Assembly: GCF_006539945.1 (NCBI RefSeq) | Contig: NZ_BJNZ01000016.1 | Span: 39,682-103,681, forward strand | DNA length: 64,000 bases | Direction of reading: 5' to 3' | Origin: Cellulosimicrobium cellulans | GTDB lineage: Bacteria; Actinomycetota; Actinomycetes; Actinomycetales; Cellulomonadaceae | Shown here: positions 35,604 to 43,894 of the stretch, in pieces | Numbering within the stretch: the first letter of the stretch is position 1 | Layout of the letters: each line of letters starts with the position of its first letter | Notes under the pieces: model-generated | The model's input: only the letters and a program-made list of their open reading frames with translations | Told to the model about the DNA's origin: nothing | Databases searched by the model: none | Position numbers and translations under genes: made by a program

Positions 35604-36314
35604 GTGACCGATCTGATCGATACCACCGAGATGTATCTGAAGACGATCTACGAGCTCGTGGAAGAGGGCATCGTCCCGCTGCGCGCGCGCATCGCGGAGC
35701 GCCTCGGGCACTCGGGCCCCACGGTGTCGCAGACGGTCGCGCGCATGGAGCGCGACGGTCTCGTGGTCGTCACGGGCGACCGCCACCTGGAGCTCACGGC
35801 CGTCGGTCACGACAAGGCCACGCGCGTCATGCGCAAGCACCGGCTCGCGGAGCGGCTGCTCACCGACGTGATCAAGCTCGACTGGGAGTACGTGCACACC
35901 GAGGCGTGCCGCTGGGAGCACGTCATGAGCGAGCTCGTCGAGGAGCGGCTCATCGGGCTGCTCGACCACCCGCACTTCGACCCGTACGGGAACCCGATCC
36001 CGGGCCTGCCGGAGCTGGGGGAGCAGTTCGAGGAGGTCGACTTCCTCGACGGTGTCGTCTCGCTCCCGGTGTTCCTCGCGGAGCACGGGCGGGACGGTGC
36101 GGAGGCGCGCGTCGTGCTCCAGCGGATCGCCGAGCCGATCCAGGTCGACGTCGAGCTGCTCGCGCGGCTCGCGGAGGCCGAGGTGCTGCCCCGCCGGACG
36201 CTCGTCGTGCGGTGGGCCGGGGACGGCGGGGTGACGGTGCAGGGCGAGGGCGCGGAGGTCGTGCTGGACCTGCCCGACGACGTCGCGCGCCACCTGTTCG
36301 TCGCCCGCGGCTAG
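35604..36314 (+). CDS. dtxR: DtxR/IdeR-family iron-dependent repressor
   Basis: 236 residues numbering exactly as DtxR: primary metal ligands M10, C102, E105, H106 and ancillary ligands H79, E83, H98 are all present (MRKHRLAERLL, HTEACRWEH). N-terminal winged HTH (RARIAERLGHSGPTVSQTVARMERDGL), dimerisation domain, and C-terminal SH3-like domain. GTG at 35604 with GGGAG 7 bases upstream is chosen over an upstream start. It would repress siderophore and iron-import genes when Fe2+ is replete; no clear iron box was found next to other genes here. Confidence 0.95.
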   Translation: MTDLIDTTEMYLKTIYELVEEGIVPLRARIAERLGHSGPTVSQTVARMERDGLVVVTGDRHLELTAVGHDKATRVMRKHRLAERLLTDVIKLDWEYVHTEACRWEHVMSELVEERLIGLLDHPHFDPYGNPIPGLPELGEQFEEVDFLDGVVSLPVFLAEHGRDGAEARVVLQRIAEPIQVDVELLARLAEAEVLPRRTLVVRWAGDGGVTVQGEGAEVVLDLPDDVARHLFVARG

Positions 36315-36386
36315 CCGTCCGTTCACCCGGCAAATCTGCTGTGACCTGCGACGACGTGATCGTCCGCATCGATTCGTAATGGGAAC

Positions 36387-36415
36387 GTGACTTTTGCCGA
36401 GGCGTCCTGTACGGT
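36387..36415 (+). promoter_or_regulatory. Candidate promoter of the riboswitch-NlpC/P60 transcript
   Basis: GTGACT (36387-36392), a 17-base spacer, and TACGGT (36410-36415). The predicted start near 36422 is just upstream of the riboswitch. Matches are weak, as usual in high-GC actinobacteria. Confidence 0.4.
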
Positions 36416-36454
36416 CGGTGCTGCTCCATCGGAAGACACGTCCGGGGGAGTCCT

Positions 36455-36631
36455 CGCGCGGAACGCCTAACCCTGTCACCGCAAGAGGCCCACGACGACC
36501 CGATGACAGGGACGGGGGACCCACTTCCGGGTGCTGGAGACAGCGCCCTTGGGGTGAAGCCCGACGGACCTCGGTCCGCCGGGCCGGGTGACTCTTCCAC
36601 CCGAATCCGACAGCTGACCTCGCAGGCGTCT
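36455..36631 (+). promoter_or_regulatory. Cyclic di-AMP riboswitch (ydaO-yuaA type)
   Basis: The leader carries the conserved blocks of this class in order: AACGCCTAACCCTGTCACC, GACGGGGGACCCA, TTGGGGTGAAGCC, GGGTGACTCTTCCACCC, and CCGACAGCTGACCTCGCAGGC, with ends (ACGCC/GGCGT) able to form P1. In actinobacteria this riboswitch controls cell-wall hydrolases such as Rpf and NlpC/P60 proteins; the next gene is one. High c-di-AMP normally turns expression off. No separate expression platform is evident before the GTG start 15 bases downstream. Confidence 0.92.
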
Positions 36632-36645
36632 TGGAGAGGCACAAA

Positions 36646-37455
36646 GTGACCGTGAGCACGACTCGCGCCCGCCACCGCGCGGCGCGGCGTCCCGTGACGC
36701 CACTCAGCTCTATCGCCCAGGCCGCGTCGGACCAGATGTCGACCGTCGGTCGCCGCACCGCCGTCGTCGCCGCGTCCTCGGGCCTCATCGTCTCGATGAT
36801 CGGTGCCGCCGCCCCGGCGACGGCCGCCCCCGTCGACAACGAGTCCGGCAAGCTCAACGCCGTCGACCTCAGCGCCCTCACGGCGCAGGCCCGTCAGGCT
36901 CTCGAGGCCGCCCCCGCGGTGACCGTCGCGGCCGACGCGGCGTTCACGATCGAGCAGGCCGCCGCGCCTGTCACCGTGACGCCCGCTCCCGAGCCGGAGC
37001 CGGAGCCCGAGCCCGAGCCGGAGCCGGAGCGCACCACGCAGACGAGCCGCTCGCAGGAGCGTCAGGCGCAGTCCGAGGCCCCTGCTCAGCAGGAGGCGTC
37101 CGTCGACGTCCCGGCCTCGGCCTACGGCTCGACCATCGTCTCGATCGCCGCGCGCTACGTGGGTGTCCCCTACGTCTACGGCGGCACCACCCCCGACGGC
37201 TTCGACTGCTCGGGCTTTACCAGCTACGTCTACGCGCAGGTCGGCATCAGCCTGCCGCGCACCTCGAGCGCGCAGGGCTCCGTCGGCACCAAGGTGTCGC
37301 GCGACCAGGCGCAGCCGGGCGACCTCATCTGGACGCCGGGCCACATCGCGATCTACGCGGGCGACAACATGATGATCGACGCCCCGCGCCCCGGGAAGAC
37401 CGTCCAGTTCCGTCAGATCTGGCAGTCGAACCCCACGTTCATCCGCGTGGCCTGA
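36646..37455 (+). CDS. Secreted NlpC/P60 peptidoglycan hydrolase
   Basis: 269 residues. Long N-terminus with signal segment (AVVAASSGLIVSMIGAAAPATAAP, about 48-68), a linker containing a Pro-Glu repeat (PEPEPEPEPE near 110-125) likely to be cell-wall spanning, and an NlpC/P60 domain from about 165. Catalytic Cys is C188 in GFDCSGF and His is H233 in PGHIAIYAG. It would cleave D-iGlu to diaminoacyl bonds in peptidoglycan stem peptides. GTG start with GGAGAGG upstream. Controlled by the c-di-AMP riboswitch in front. Confidence 0.93.
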   Translation: MTVSTTRARHRAARRPVTPLSSIAQAASDQMSTVGRRTAVVAASSGLIVSMIGAAAPATAAPVDNESGKLNAVDLSALTAQARQALEAAPAVTVAADAAFTIEQAAAPVTVTPAPEPEPEPEPEPEPERTTQTSRSQERQAQSEAPAQQEASVDVPASAYGSTIVSIAARYVGVPYVYGGTTPDGFDCSGFTSYVYAQVGISLPRTSSAQGSVGTKVSRDQAQPGDLIWTPGHIAIYAGDNMMIDAPRPGKTVQFRQIWQSNPTFIRVA

Positions 37456-37493
37456 TCGCCCACGCTCTCAGGGCCCCAGCGGTCACTGGCCTG

Positions 37494-37539
37494 ACGAACC
37501 CCGTCACCTCGCGCATCGTCGCGAGGAGGCGGGGTTCGT
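37494..37539 (+). terminator. Hairpin after the NlpC/P60 gene
   Basis: Arms ACGAACCCCG (37494-37503) and CGGGGTTCGT (37530-37539) enclose a second stem CCTCGCG/CGCGAGG with a six-base loop. It follows the hydrolase stop by about 40 bases and precedes the stress-protein gene. Confidence 0.75.
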
Positions 37540-37642
37540 GGCATTCTTGACGTGTTCGTGACTCGTGGCAGACGGACGAGCGGGCTGGTCTCGGCTAGGT
37601 TGGTCGTCCGATGGCACCGGGCCGTCGAGAGGAGAGTCGCTC

Positions 37643-38590
37643 ATGACCCGCACGGAATCCGTCCTCGTCGGCGTGGACGGCTCGGCGCCGAGCCTGCACG
37701 CCCTGGACTGGGCCGCGGCGTACGCGCTCCAGGTGGGCTGGCCGCTCCACATCGTCTGCACCTACTCCTTGCCGTCGTTCACGGCAGCCTCCCTCGACGG
37801 CGGCTATGCGGCGCTCGACGACTCGGCCATCCAGGAGGGTGCCCGCGCCGTCCTCGAGGAGGCGCGCGCCCGCTCCGAGGCTGCTGGGGTCCGGACCACG
37901 GCCACGGTGACGACGGGGGACGCCGCCGGAGTGCTCGTCGAGATGTCGCGCGAGCACTCGCTCGTCGTCGTCGGCACGCGCGGCCGGGGCGGATTCACCG
38001 AGCGCCTGCTCGGCACCGTGTCCTCGGCACTGCCCGCGCACGCGCACTGCCCGACCGTCATCGTGCCGTACCGGTCCGACGCGAAGGACGCCGAGGGCGC
38101 GCCGCAGGAGCTGCCCGCGGTGAAGCCGCTGCGGCGCATCGTCGTCGGGGTGGACGGGTCGCCCTCCGCGGAGATCGCCCTGCGCCATGCGATCCGTCAG
38201 GCGCAGGCCTGGAGCGCGGAGCTCGTCGCGGTCGCCGGTGTCCCGGTCGGTGCCGGCGCCGGTCTCCTCGCGTGGCTGCCCGCGTCGATCGACCACGAGC
38301 AGGTCCTCGCGGACATCACCGAGGGCCTGAACGTCATCATCGACCGCCACGAGGCGGAGCACCCGGGGCTCACGATCAAGCGCATCGTGCTCGACGGCAC
38401 GGGCGCTGAGCTGCTCACGGAGTTCTCGACCGCCTCCGACCTCATCGTCGTCGGGTCCCGCGGCCGTGGCGGCTTCCGGGGGCTCCTCCTCGGCTCCACG
38501 AGCCAGGCGGTCCTGCACCACTCGGCCTGCCCGGTCATGGTCGTGACCAAGAAGTGCGAGGACGACGCGCCGGCGGCCGAGGACGGCTGA
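37643..38590 (+). CDS. Tandem universal stress protein (two UspA domains)
   Basis: 315 residues, two UspA domains (about 5-145 and 160-305). Each begins with VLVGVDGS / IVVGVDGSP and ends with the ATP-binding loop GTRGRGGFTERLLGTVSS and GSRGRGGFRGLLLGSTSQ, the G2xG9xG-S pattern of ATP-binding USPs. GGAGAG stands 5-9 bases before ATG. A stress or dormancy role is expected of the family; no hypoxia regulator box was identified. Confidence 0.94.
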   Translation: MTRTESVLVGVDGSAPSLHALDWAAAYALQVGWPLHIVCTYSLPSFTAASLDGGYAALDDSAIQEGARAVLEEARARSEAAGVRTTATVTTGDAAGVLVEMSREHSLVVVGTRGRGGFTERLLGTVSSALPAHAHCPTVIVPYRSDAKDAEGAPQELPAVKPLRRIVVGVDGSPSAEIALRHAIRQAQAWSAELVAVAGVPVGAGAGLLAWLPASIDHEQVLADITEGLNVIIDRHEAEHPGLTIKRIVLDGTGAELLTEFSTASDLIVVGSRGRGGFRGLLLGSTSQAVLHHSACPVMVVTKKCEDDAPAAEDG

Positions 38591-38601
38591 CCGGCGACCG
38601 G

Positions 38602-39453
38602 TCAGCTGCGGTTGCGGTAGAGCCGCATCGTGATCGGGGCGAGGATCGCGGTGAGGACGACCGACGCGACGAGGACCCACATGATCCCCTCCGTCGCCGG
38701 CTCTCCCGCCATGAGGCCGCGGACCGCGGTCACGAGGTGCGTGACCGGGTTGACGTCGACGAAGCGCTGCAGCACCACGGGCATCGTCGACGGGTCGACG
38801 AAGATGTTCGACGCGAACGTCAGCGGCATGAGCACGAGCATCGACGTCCCCATGACGGCGTTCGGCGAGCGCAGCACGAGCCCGAGCGCGGTGAACACCC
38901 AGCTCAGGGCGAACGCGAACACGAGCAGCAGCACGATCCCCAGGACCACCCCCACGACCCCGCCCGGCGGGCGGAAGCCGAGGACGAGGCCGAGCGCGAG
39001 GGTCACGACCGACGCGATCGTGTAGCGGACGGTGTCGCCGAGGAGCGCCCCGACGATCGGCGCGGGCCGCCACACCGGCAGCGACCGGAACCGGTCGAAC
39101 ACGCCCTTGCTGATGTCCGTGTTCATCGTGTAGCCGGTGTAGATCGTCGTGAAGAGCACCGCCTGCACGAGGATGCCCGGCAGGAGGAACTGGAGGTAGC
39201 TCTGCACGTCCCCGGCGAGCGCGCCGCCGAACAGGTACGTGAACATGAGCGTGAAGATGATCGGCGAGACCGTGACGTCGAAGAGCTGCTCGGGCACGTG
39301 CTTGATCTTGAGCAGCGCGCGCCACGTGTAGGTGAAGGTCGCGGACACGGGCGAGGGACGCGAGGGCCGCCGCTCGAGCGCGACCGCGGCCCGCAGCGCG
39401 TTCGCCTCCGGCGCGCGCAGCTCCGCAGCGGTGATGGTGGGGTCGACGGCCAT
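38602..39453 (-). CDS. ABC-2 type exporter permease (DrrB-like)
   Basis: 283 residues with six hydrophobic segments and a cytoplasmic N-terminus; the ABC-2 signature LFTTIYTGYTMNTDISKGVFDRFRSLPV and a C-terminal NPVTHLVTAVRGLMAGEP are typical of DrrB drug exporters. Stop/start with the ATPase overlap by one base (TGATG), so coupled. Substrate unknown. The gene end is 11 bases from the stress-protein end (convergent). Confidence 0.92.
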   Translation of the reverse strand: MAVDPTITAAELRAPEANALRAAVALERRPSRPSPVSATFTYTWRALLKIKHVPEQLFDVTVSPIIFTLMFTYLFGGALAGDVQSYLQFLLPGILVQAVLFTTIYTGYTMNTDISKGVFDRFRSLPVWRPAPIVGALLGDTVRYTIASVVTLALGLVLGFRPPGGVVGVVLGIVLLLVFAFALSWVFTALGLVLRSPNAVMGTSMLVLMPLTFASNIFVDPSTMPVVLQRFVDVNPVTHLVTAVRGLMAGEPATEGIMWVLVASVVLTAILAPITMRLYRNRS

Positions 39454-40454
39454 CAGGCCACCTCCTCGATCGTCTCGTCGTCCTCCATGGGCTGGCCCGT
39501 CAGCGCGAGGAACACCTCGTCGAGGCTCGGCTGGCCGAGCGCGAACTCGGGGACGACGATGCCTTCGTCCCCGAGAGCGGGCAGGATGCGCGCGACGTCG
39601 ACCGCGCCGTCGTCGGGCACGCGCGCCGTGAACGCGTACGGGTCGTTCGCGAGCGTGATCTCCGTGCCGAGCAGCGCCCCCACGACCTCCGCCGCGCGGC
39701 CACGCTGGGTCGCGTCCGCGAGCCGCACGTGGACCGCACCCTCGCCCACGGAGCGCTTGAGCTCCGTCGCGGTGCCCTCCGCGATGACCTTGCCGTGGTC
39801 GATCACGGCGATCCGGTCGGCGAGCTGGTCCGCCTCCTCCAGGTACTGCGTCGTCAGCAGGACCGTCGCGCCGTCCGCGACGAGCACGCGCACGATGTCC
39901 CACACCTGGTTGCGGCTGCGCGGGTCGAGCCCGGTCGTCGGCTCGTCGAGGAAGATGACCCGTGGGCTCATCACGAGGCTCGCCGCGAGGTCGATGCGTC
40001 GCCGCATGCCGCCCGAGTACGTCTTGACCTGGCGGTCGCCCGCGTCCCCGAGGCCGAACGCCTCCAAGAGCTCGGCCGAGCGACCTCGCGCCGTGCCCCC
40101 GAGGAACCCGTAGAGCCGCGCGAGCATCACGAGGTTCTCCGTCCCCGTGAGGTCCTCGTCCACCGACGCGTACTGCCCGGTGAGCCCGACGACGGAGCGC
40201 ACCTTGTCGGCGTCGTGCACCACGTCGTGGCCCAGCACGCGCGCCGTCCCCGCGTCAGGACGGAGGAGCGTCGCGAGCATGCGCACGGCCGTCGTCTTGC
40301 CCGCGCCGTTCGGCCCGAGCACGCCGAACACCGTGCCCTCGGGGATGAGCAGGTCGACGCCGTCGACCGCCTTGGTCACGGACTTCCCGGTCGTGAAGTG
40401 CTTGACGAGGCCGCGTGCCTCGACGGCGAGGTCGCCGCGTGCAGTGTCGGTCAT
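39453..40454 (-). CDS. ABC exporter ATPase (DrrA-like)
   Basis: 333 residues. Walker [10 protein letters not shown], signature YSGGMRRR, Walker B VIFLDEPT. The switch region reads [16 protein letters not shown], where Gln replaces the usual H-loop His as in DrrA, and the C-terminal [10 protein letters not shown] is the DrrA-family regulatory motif. GGAGG sits 5 bases before ATG. With the DrrB-like permease it forms a putative multidrug or antibiotic exporter of ATP-driven ABC-2 type. Confidence 0.93.
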   Translation of the reverse strand: MTDTARGDLAVEARGLVKHFTTGKSVTKAVDGVDLLIPEGTVFGVLGPNGAGKTTAVRMLATLLRPDAGTARVLGHDVVHDADKVRSVVGLTGQYASVDEDLTGTENLVMLARLYGFLGGTARGRSAELLEAFGLGDAGDRQVKTYSGGMRRRIDLAASLVMSPRVIFLDEPTTGLDPRSRNQVWDIVRVLVADGATVLLTTQYLEEADQLADRIAVIDHGKVIAEGTATELKRSVGEGAVHVRLADATQRGRAAEVVGALLGTEITLANDPYAFTARVPDDGAVDVARILPALGDEGIVVPEFALGQPSLDEVFLALTGQPMEDDETIEEVA

Positions 40455-40620
40455 GTCCCCTCCGCGGGATGGTCGTTCGTCGCTGCCGACGAGCCGCCCG
40501 GCTCTCCGGGCCACCCACCCACCGACCGTCGGGGCCGGCAGAACTCATCGGTCGCGCACGTCTTCCATCCTGCGCCGCGCCGGTGCCCGGGGACCAGTGC
40601 GATTCGTCAGGGTCCGCGAC

Positions 40621-40746
40621 GAGGTAGAACCCTGGTCGCGCGAGGTAGAGCCGTGGTCGGCCGAGGTAGAACGCGGGTAGCGCGAGAGAGAACCGTGGTC
40701 GGCCGCGGTAGAACGCAGGTCGCGCGAGAGAGGACGGTGGGCGCAC
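40621..40746 (-). repeat. 21-bp repeat array C (six units)
   Basis: Six consecutive units of exactly 21 bases fill 40621-40746, with consensus GAGGTAGAACCGTGGTCG and two to six differences between units, so they are diverged, not newly amplified. The array ends at a right-hand flank (GGGAGGCGTGGTCATG then CCCGACGGC, near 40747-40772), which is the reverse complement of the leader next to arrays A and D. No T-tract, no spacer variation as in CRISPR. Confidence 0.88.
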
Positions 40747-41060
40747 GGGGAGGCGTGGTCATGCCCGACGGCGATGGGGCCGCCCGGTGCGGTGGGCTCG
40801 CCTCACGAGGGGTCGAGTCGCCGACGGAAGCCGTTCGCCTGGCCGACCAGGCAGGGCCCGGCCGGTCGAGCGCGCGACCGGGACCCGCCAGCCGACCCTG
40901 GGCGCCCGGGTCTCAGCCGACCCCGGGTCGCCTGGATCGCGGCTCGACGGACGACGCAGCGACGCCGCTGTCCACGGCGCGGCACGACGCGGTGCGGGCG
41001 GACCCGACACCGCGGGCAGTCGCCCGAGGCGAGCACCGACCAGGGCGAGACGACGTCGGG

Positions 41061-41153
41061 CGGGGTGGGTGGTGGTGCCGCGTCGTGGCGGGCTTGGCGG
41101 GAGCCGCGAGGAACGAGCGGCGGATGGTAGACGCGGCACCACCACCCACCCCG
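41061..41153. repeat. Perfect 23-bp inverted repeat with 47-bp loop
   Basis: Arms 41061-41083 and 41131-41153 are exactly complementary (starting CGGGGTGGGTGGTGG). The G-rich left arm could also support G-quadruplex formation. It lies inside the segment bounded by arrays C and D. Confidence 0.85.
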
Positions 41154-41189
41154 ACCACCCAGGCCAACCACAAGCCGTCGAGCACAAGA

Positions 41190-41325
41190 ACCACGCCTCT
41201 ACCTCGCGTGACCACGGCTCTACTTCGCGTGACCACGGCTCTACTTCGCGCGACCACGGCTCTACCTCGCGCGACCGCGGTTCTACCTCGCGACCTTGGT
41301 TCGACCTCGCGACCAAGGTTCTACC
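41190..41325 (+). repeat. 21-bp repeat array D (four 21-bp, two 19-bp units, one partial)
   Basis: Units at 41190, 41211, 41232 and 41253 are 21 bases each (core ACCACGGCTCTACCTCG); then 41274-41292 and 41293-41311 are 19-base variants, and 41312-41325 is partial. Preceded by GCCGTCGAGCACAAGA, a variant of the leader of array A. Opposite orientation to array C, so C and D are head-to-head. It lies 15 bases from the aminotransferase stop. Confidence 0.88.
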
Positions 41326-41340
41326 GGCGTGGACCGACGA

Positions 41341-42624
41341 CTACTGCGCGGCGGCCTCCGCGGCGGCGAGGAGGACGCACGTCGCGACACCGTCCATCGC
41401 GACGCGGACCTCCTCGATCGGGGGGAGGGTCGGAGCGAGGCGGAGGACCTTGTCCTCGGGGTCCTTGCCGTAGGGGAAGGGGGCGCCGGCGGGCGTGAGG
41501 GCGATGCCGGCGGCCTTGGCGAGCTCGACGACGCGCGACGCGGTGCCCGGGACCACGTCGAGGCTGACGAAGTAGCCGCCCTTCGGCTCGGTCCACGACG
41601 CGACGCCTGCGTCGCCGAGGCGCTCGGCGAGGATGCTCGTCACGGCGTCGAACTTGGGGGCGATGATGTCGCGGTGCTTGCGCATGTGGGCGCGGACGCC
41701 GTCGGCGTCGCCGAAGAACAGCGCGTGGCGGAGCTGGTTGACCTTGTCCGGGCCGATGGACTGGGCGGACAGGTGCTTCTTGTACCAGGCGACGTTCGCG
41801 GGCGACGAGGCGAGGAACGCGACGCCGGCGCCGGCGAACGTGATCTTCGAGGTCGACGCGTAGAGGATCACGCGGTCGGGGTGTCCGGCCTCGGCGGCGA
41901 GCGAGATCGCGTCGGCGCTCCGGACCTCGTCGTCGGTGAGGTGGTGCAGCGCGTACGCGTTGTCCCAGAGGATGCGGAAGTCGGGTGCCGCGGCGGGCAC
42001 GGACACGAGCGCGCGCGCGACGTCCTCGCTGACGACCGACCCGTCGGGGTTCGCGTAGGTGGGCACGACCCACATGCCCTTGATCGTGGGGTCGTGCGCG
42101 ACGAGCTCCGCGACGGCGGCGGCGTCGGGGCCGTCCGCGGTCATGGGCACGGTGACCATCTCGATGCCGAGGGCCTCGCACACGGAGAAGTGGCGGTCGT
42201 AGCCGGGCACGGGGCAGATCCAGCGGACCTTCTCCTCGCGGCCCCACGGGCGCTCGGAGCCGGGCACGCCGAAGAGGGTCGCGTACGCGAGCGTGTCGTA
42301 CATGAGCGTGAGGCTCGCGTTGCCGCCCGCGAGGAGCTGCTCGACGGGCACGCCGAGCAGCTCGGCGAAGATCTCCCGGAGCTGCCGGAGCCCGTCGAGG
42401 CCGCCGTAGTTGCGGACGTCGGTGCCGTCGGCATCGGTGTGCACGCCCTCGCCCGGGAGCGCGAGCAGGGCCTCGGAGAGGTCGAGCTGCTCGGCCGAGG
42501 GCTTGCCGCGCGTGAGGTCCAGCTTCAGCCCCAGGGCCTGCAGGTCGGCGTACGCGCGACGCAGGTCGTCCAGGGACGACGCGAGGGTGGTGGTACCGGG
42601 TGCGGTGTGCTCGGGCGTGGTCAC
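41341..42624 (-). CDS. PLP-dependent aspartate aminotransferase (C. glutamicum AspT-type)
   Basis: 427 residues, the PF12897-like aminotransferase type: LKLDLTRGKPSAEQLDLSEALLALPG near the N-terminus, NYGGLDGLRQLREIFAELLG, CPVPGYDRHFSVCEALGI, YANPDGSVVSEDVAR, DNAYALHHL, and the PLP lysine in LYASTSKITFAGAGVAF. It should interconvert aspartate/oxaloacetate. The GTG at 42624 is the first plausible start, but its GGAGG lies directly adjacent with no spacer; a TTG at 42651 is the alternative. Ten bases downstream of rocD, so it probably ends the same arginine-catabolic operon. Confidence 0.85.
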   Translation of the reverse strand: MTTPEHTAPGTTTLASSLDDLRRAYADLQALGLKLDLTRGKPSAEQLDLSEALLALPGEGVHTDADGTDVRNYGGLDGLRQLREIFAELLGVPVEQLLAGGNASLTLMYDTLAYATLFGVPGSERPWGREEKVRWICPVPGYDRHFSVCEALGIEMVTVPMTADGPDAAAVAELVAHDPTIKGMWVVPTYANPDGSVVSEDVARALVSVPAAAPDFRILWDNAYALHHLTDDEVRSADAISLAAEAGHPDRVILYASTSKITFAGAGVAFLASSPANVAWYKKHLSAQSIGPDKVNQLRHALFFGDADGVRAHMRKHRDIIAPKFDAVTSILAERLGDAGVASWTEPKGGYFVSLDVVPGTASRVVELAKAAGIALTPAGAPFPYGKDPEDKVLRLAPTLPPIEEVRVAMDGVATCVLLAAAEAAAQ

Positions 42625-42634
42625 CCTCCGGACT

Positions 42635-43894
42635 CTACCGATCCCGCGCAAGGTCCGTGAGTACGTCCTCCAGGGCGGACAGCCCGGTCTCGAGGTCGTC
42701 GGCGGAGATGGTCAGCGGGGGAGCGAGGCGGATGGTGGAACCGTGCGTGTCCTTGGCGAGGACGCCGCGTGCGAGCAGCGCCTCGCACAGGTCGCGCCCC
42801 GTCCCGCGAGCGGGGTCGAGGTCGAGCCCCGCCCACAGCCCGAGGCCGCGGACGTCGTCGAGCAGTCCCGTGCCGACGAACCCGCCGAGGCGGTCCTGGA
42901 ACCGCGCGCCGAGCTCGCGCGCGCGGCGCTGCGGCTCGCCGGTGGCCAGGAGGTCGACGACGGCGAGACCGACCGCGCACGCGAGCGGGTTGCCGCCGAA
43001 CGTGCTGCCGTGCGTGCCCGGGGTGAGCACCTCCAGCACGTCACGACGGCCCACGACGGCGGACACGGGCAGGATCCCGCCGCCGAGCGCCTTGCCGAGC
43101 GTCACGAGGTCGGGGCGCACGCCCCACGTCTCTGTCGCGAGCGTCGTGCCCGCGCGGCCGAGGCCGGACTGGATCTCGTCCGCGACCAGCAGCACGTCGC
43201 GCTCGGCGGTGAGCGCGCGCAGGCGCGGCCAGTAGTCGGCGGGCGGCACGACCACGCCCGACTCACCCTGCACCGGTTCGAGCAGCACCGCGACGGTCGT
43301 CTCGTCGATCGCGGCGGCGACGGCGTCGGCATCGCCGTACGGCACGAGGCGGAAGCCGGGCGTGTACGGGTCGAACCCACGGCGCGCGTCGTCGTCGTCG
43401 GAGAACGACACGATCGTCGTCGTGCGGCCGTGGAAGTTCCCGGAGCCCACCACGATCGTCGCCTCGCCCGGGCGCACGCCCTTGACGTCGTACCCCCACT
43501 TGCGCGCGGTCTTGATCGCGGTCTCGACCGCCTCGGCGCCGGTGTTCATCGGGAGCACCAGGGAGTCCGGCCCGCCGGTGGTGAGCGGCCCGACGAGCGC
43601 GGCGAGCGCCGCGGCGAACGGGTGCAGGAGGTCGTGGTCGAACGCGCGCGACGTGAGGGTGGCGCGCCCGAGCTGCGCGGTCGCGGCCGCGACGAGCGCG
43701 GGGTGCCGGTGCCCGAAGTTGAGGGCGGAGTAGCCGGCGAGGAAGTCGAGGTAGCGGCGCCCGTGGACGTCGGTGACCCACGACCCCTCGGCGGTCGCGA
43801 CCGTCACGGGCAGCGGGTGGTAGTTGTGCGCGAGCGCGTCGCGCGGCGTCTCGTCCGCGGGCCCCGTGACCGGGCGGACGTCCTGCGCGGTCAC
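42635..43894 (-). CDS. rocD: Ornithine aminotransferase
   Basis: 419 residues, class III aminotransferase: NTGAEAVETAIKTARKWGYDVKG, NFHGRTTTIVSFSDD, LLEPVQGESGVVVPP, LVADEIQSGLGRAGT and the PLP lysine in TLGKALGGGILPVSAVVG are diagnostic of ornithine delta-aminotransferase. Converts ornithine and 2-oxoglutarate to glutamate semialdehyde and glutamate. GTG start overlaps the DDAH-like stop by four bases, so the two are coupled. Confidence 0.93.
   Translation of the reverse strand: MTAQDVRPVTGPADETPRDALAHNYHPLPVTVATAEGSWVTDVHGRRYLDFLAGYSALNFGHRHPALVAAATAQLGRATLTSRAFDHDLLHPFAAALAALVGPLTTGGPDSLVLPMNTGAEAVETAIKTARKWGYDVKGVRPGEATIVVGSGNFHGRTTTIVSFSDDDDARRGFDPYTPGFRLVPYGDADAVAAAIDETTVAVLLEPVQGESGVVVPPADYWPRLRALTAERDVLLVADEIQSGLGRAGTTLATETWGVRPDLVTLGKALGGGILPVSAVVGRRDVLEVLTPGTHGSTFGGNPLACAVGLAVVDLLATGEPQRRARELGARFQDRLGGFVGTGLLDDVRGLGLWAGLDLDPARGTGRDLCEALLARGVLAKDTHGSTIRLAPPLTISADDLETGLSALEDVLTDLARDR

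Larger units (their letters stand above)
40455..41340. other. 886-bp non-coding region with two inverted repeat arrays
   Basis: Between the ABC ATPase start and the aminotransferase stop, both minus strand. Open frames exist on both strands but none has a ribosome site or homology I recognise, and several are made of repeat units. It holds array C, a 23-bp inverted repeat, and array D (listed separately). The remaining 40747-41060 stretch has no feature I can name. Confidence 0.55.

Noticed and set aside
40621..41325. Possible CRISPR array
   Set aside because: Units are contiguous without unique spacers, vary in sequence, and no cas gene is nearby.
40455..41340. Open reading frames in the repeat region
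   Set aside because: They are partly made of the repeat units, lack ribosome sites, have unusual codon use and no recognisable domain on either strand.
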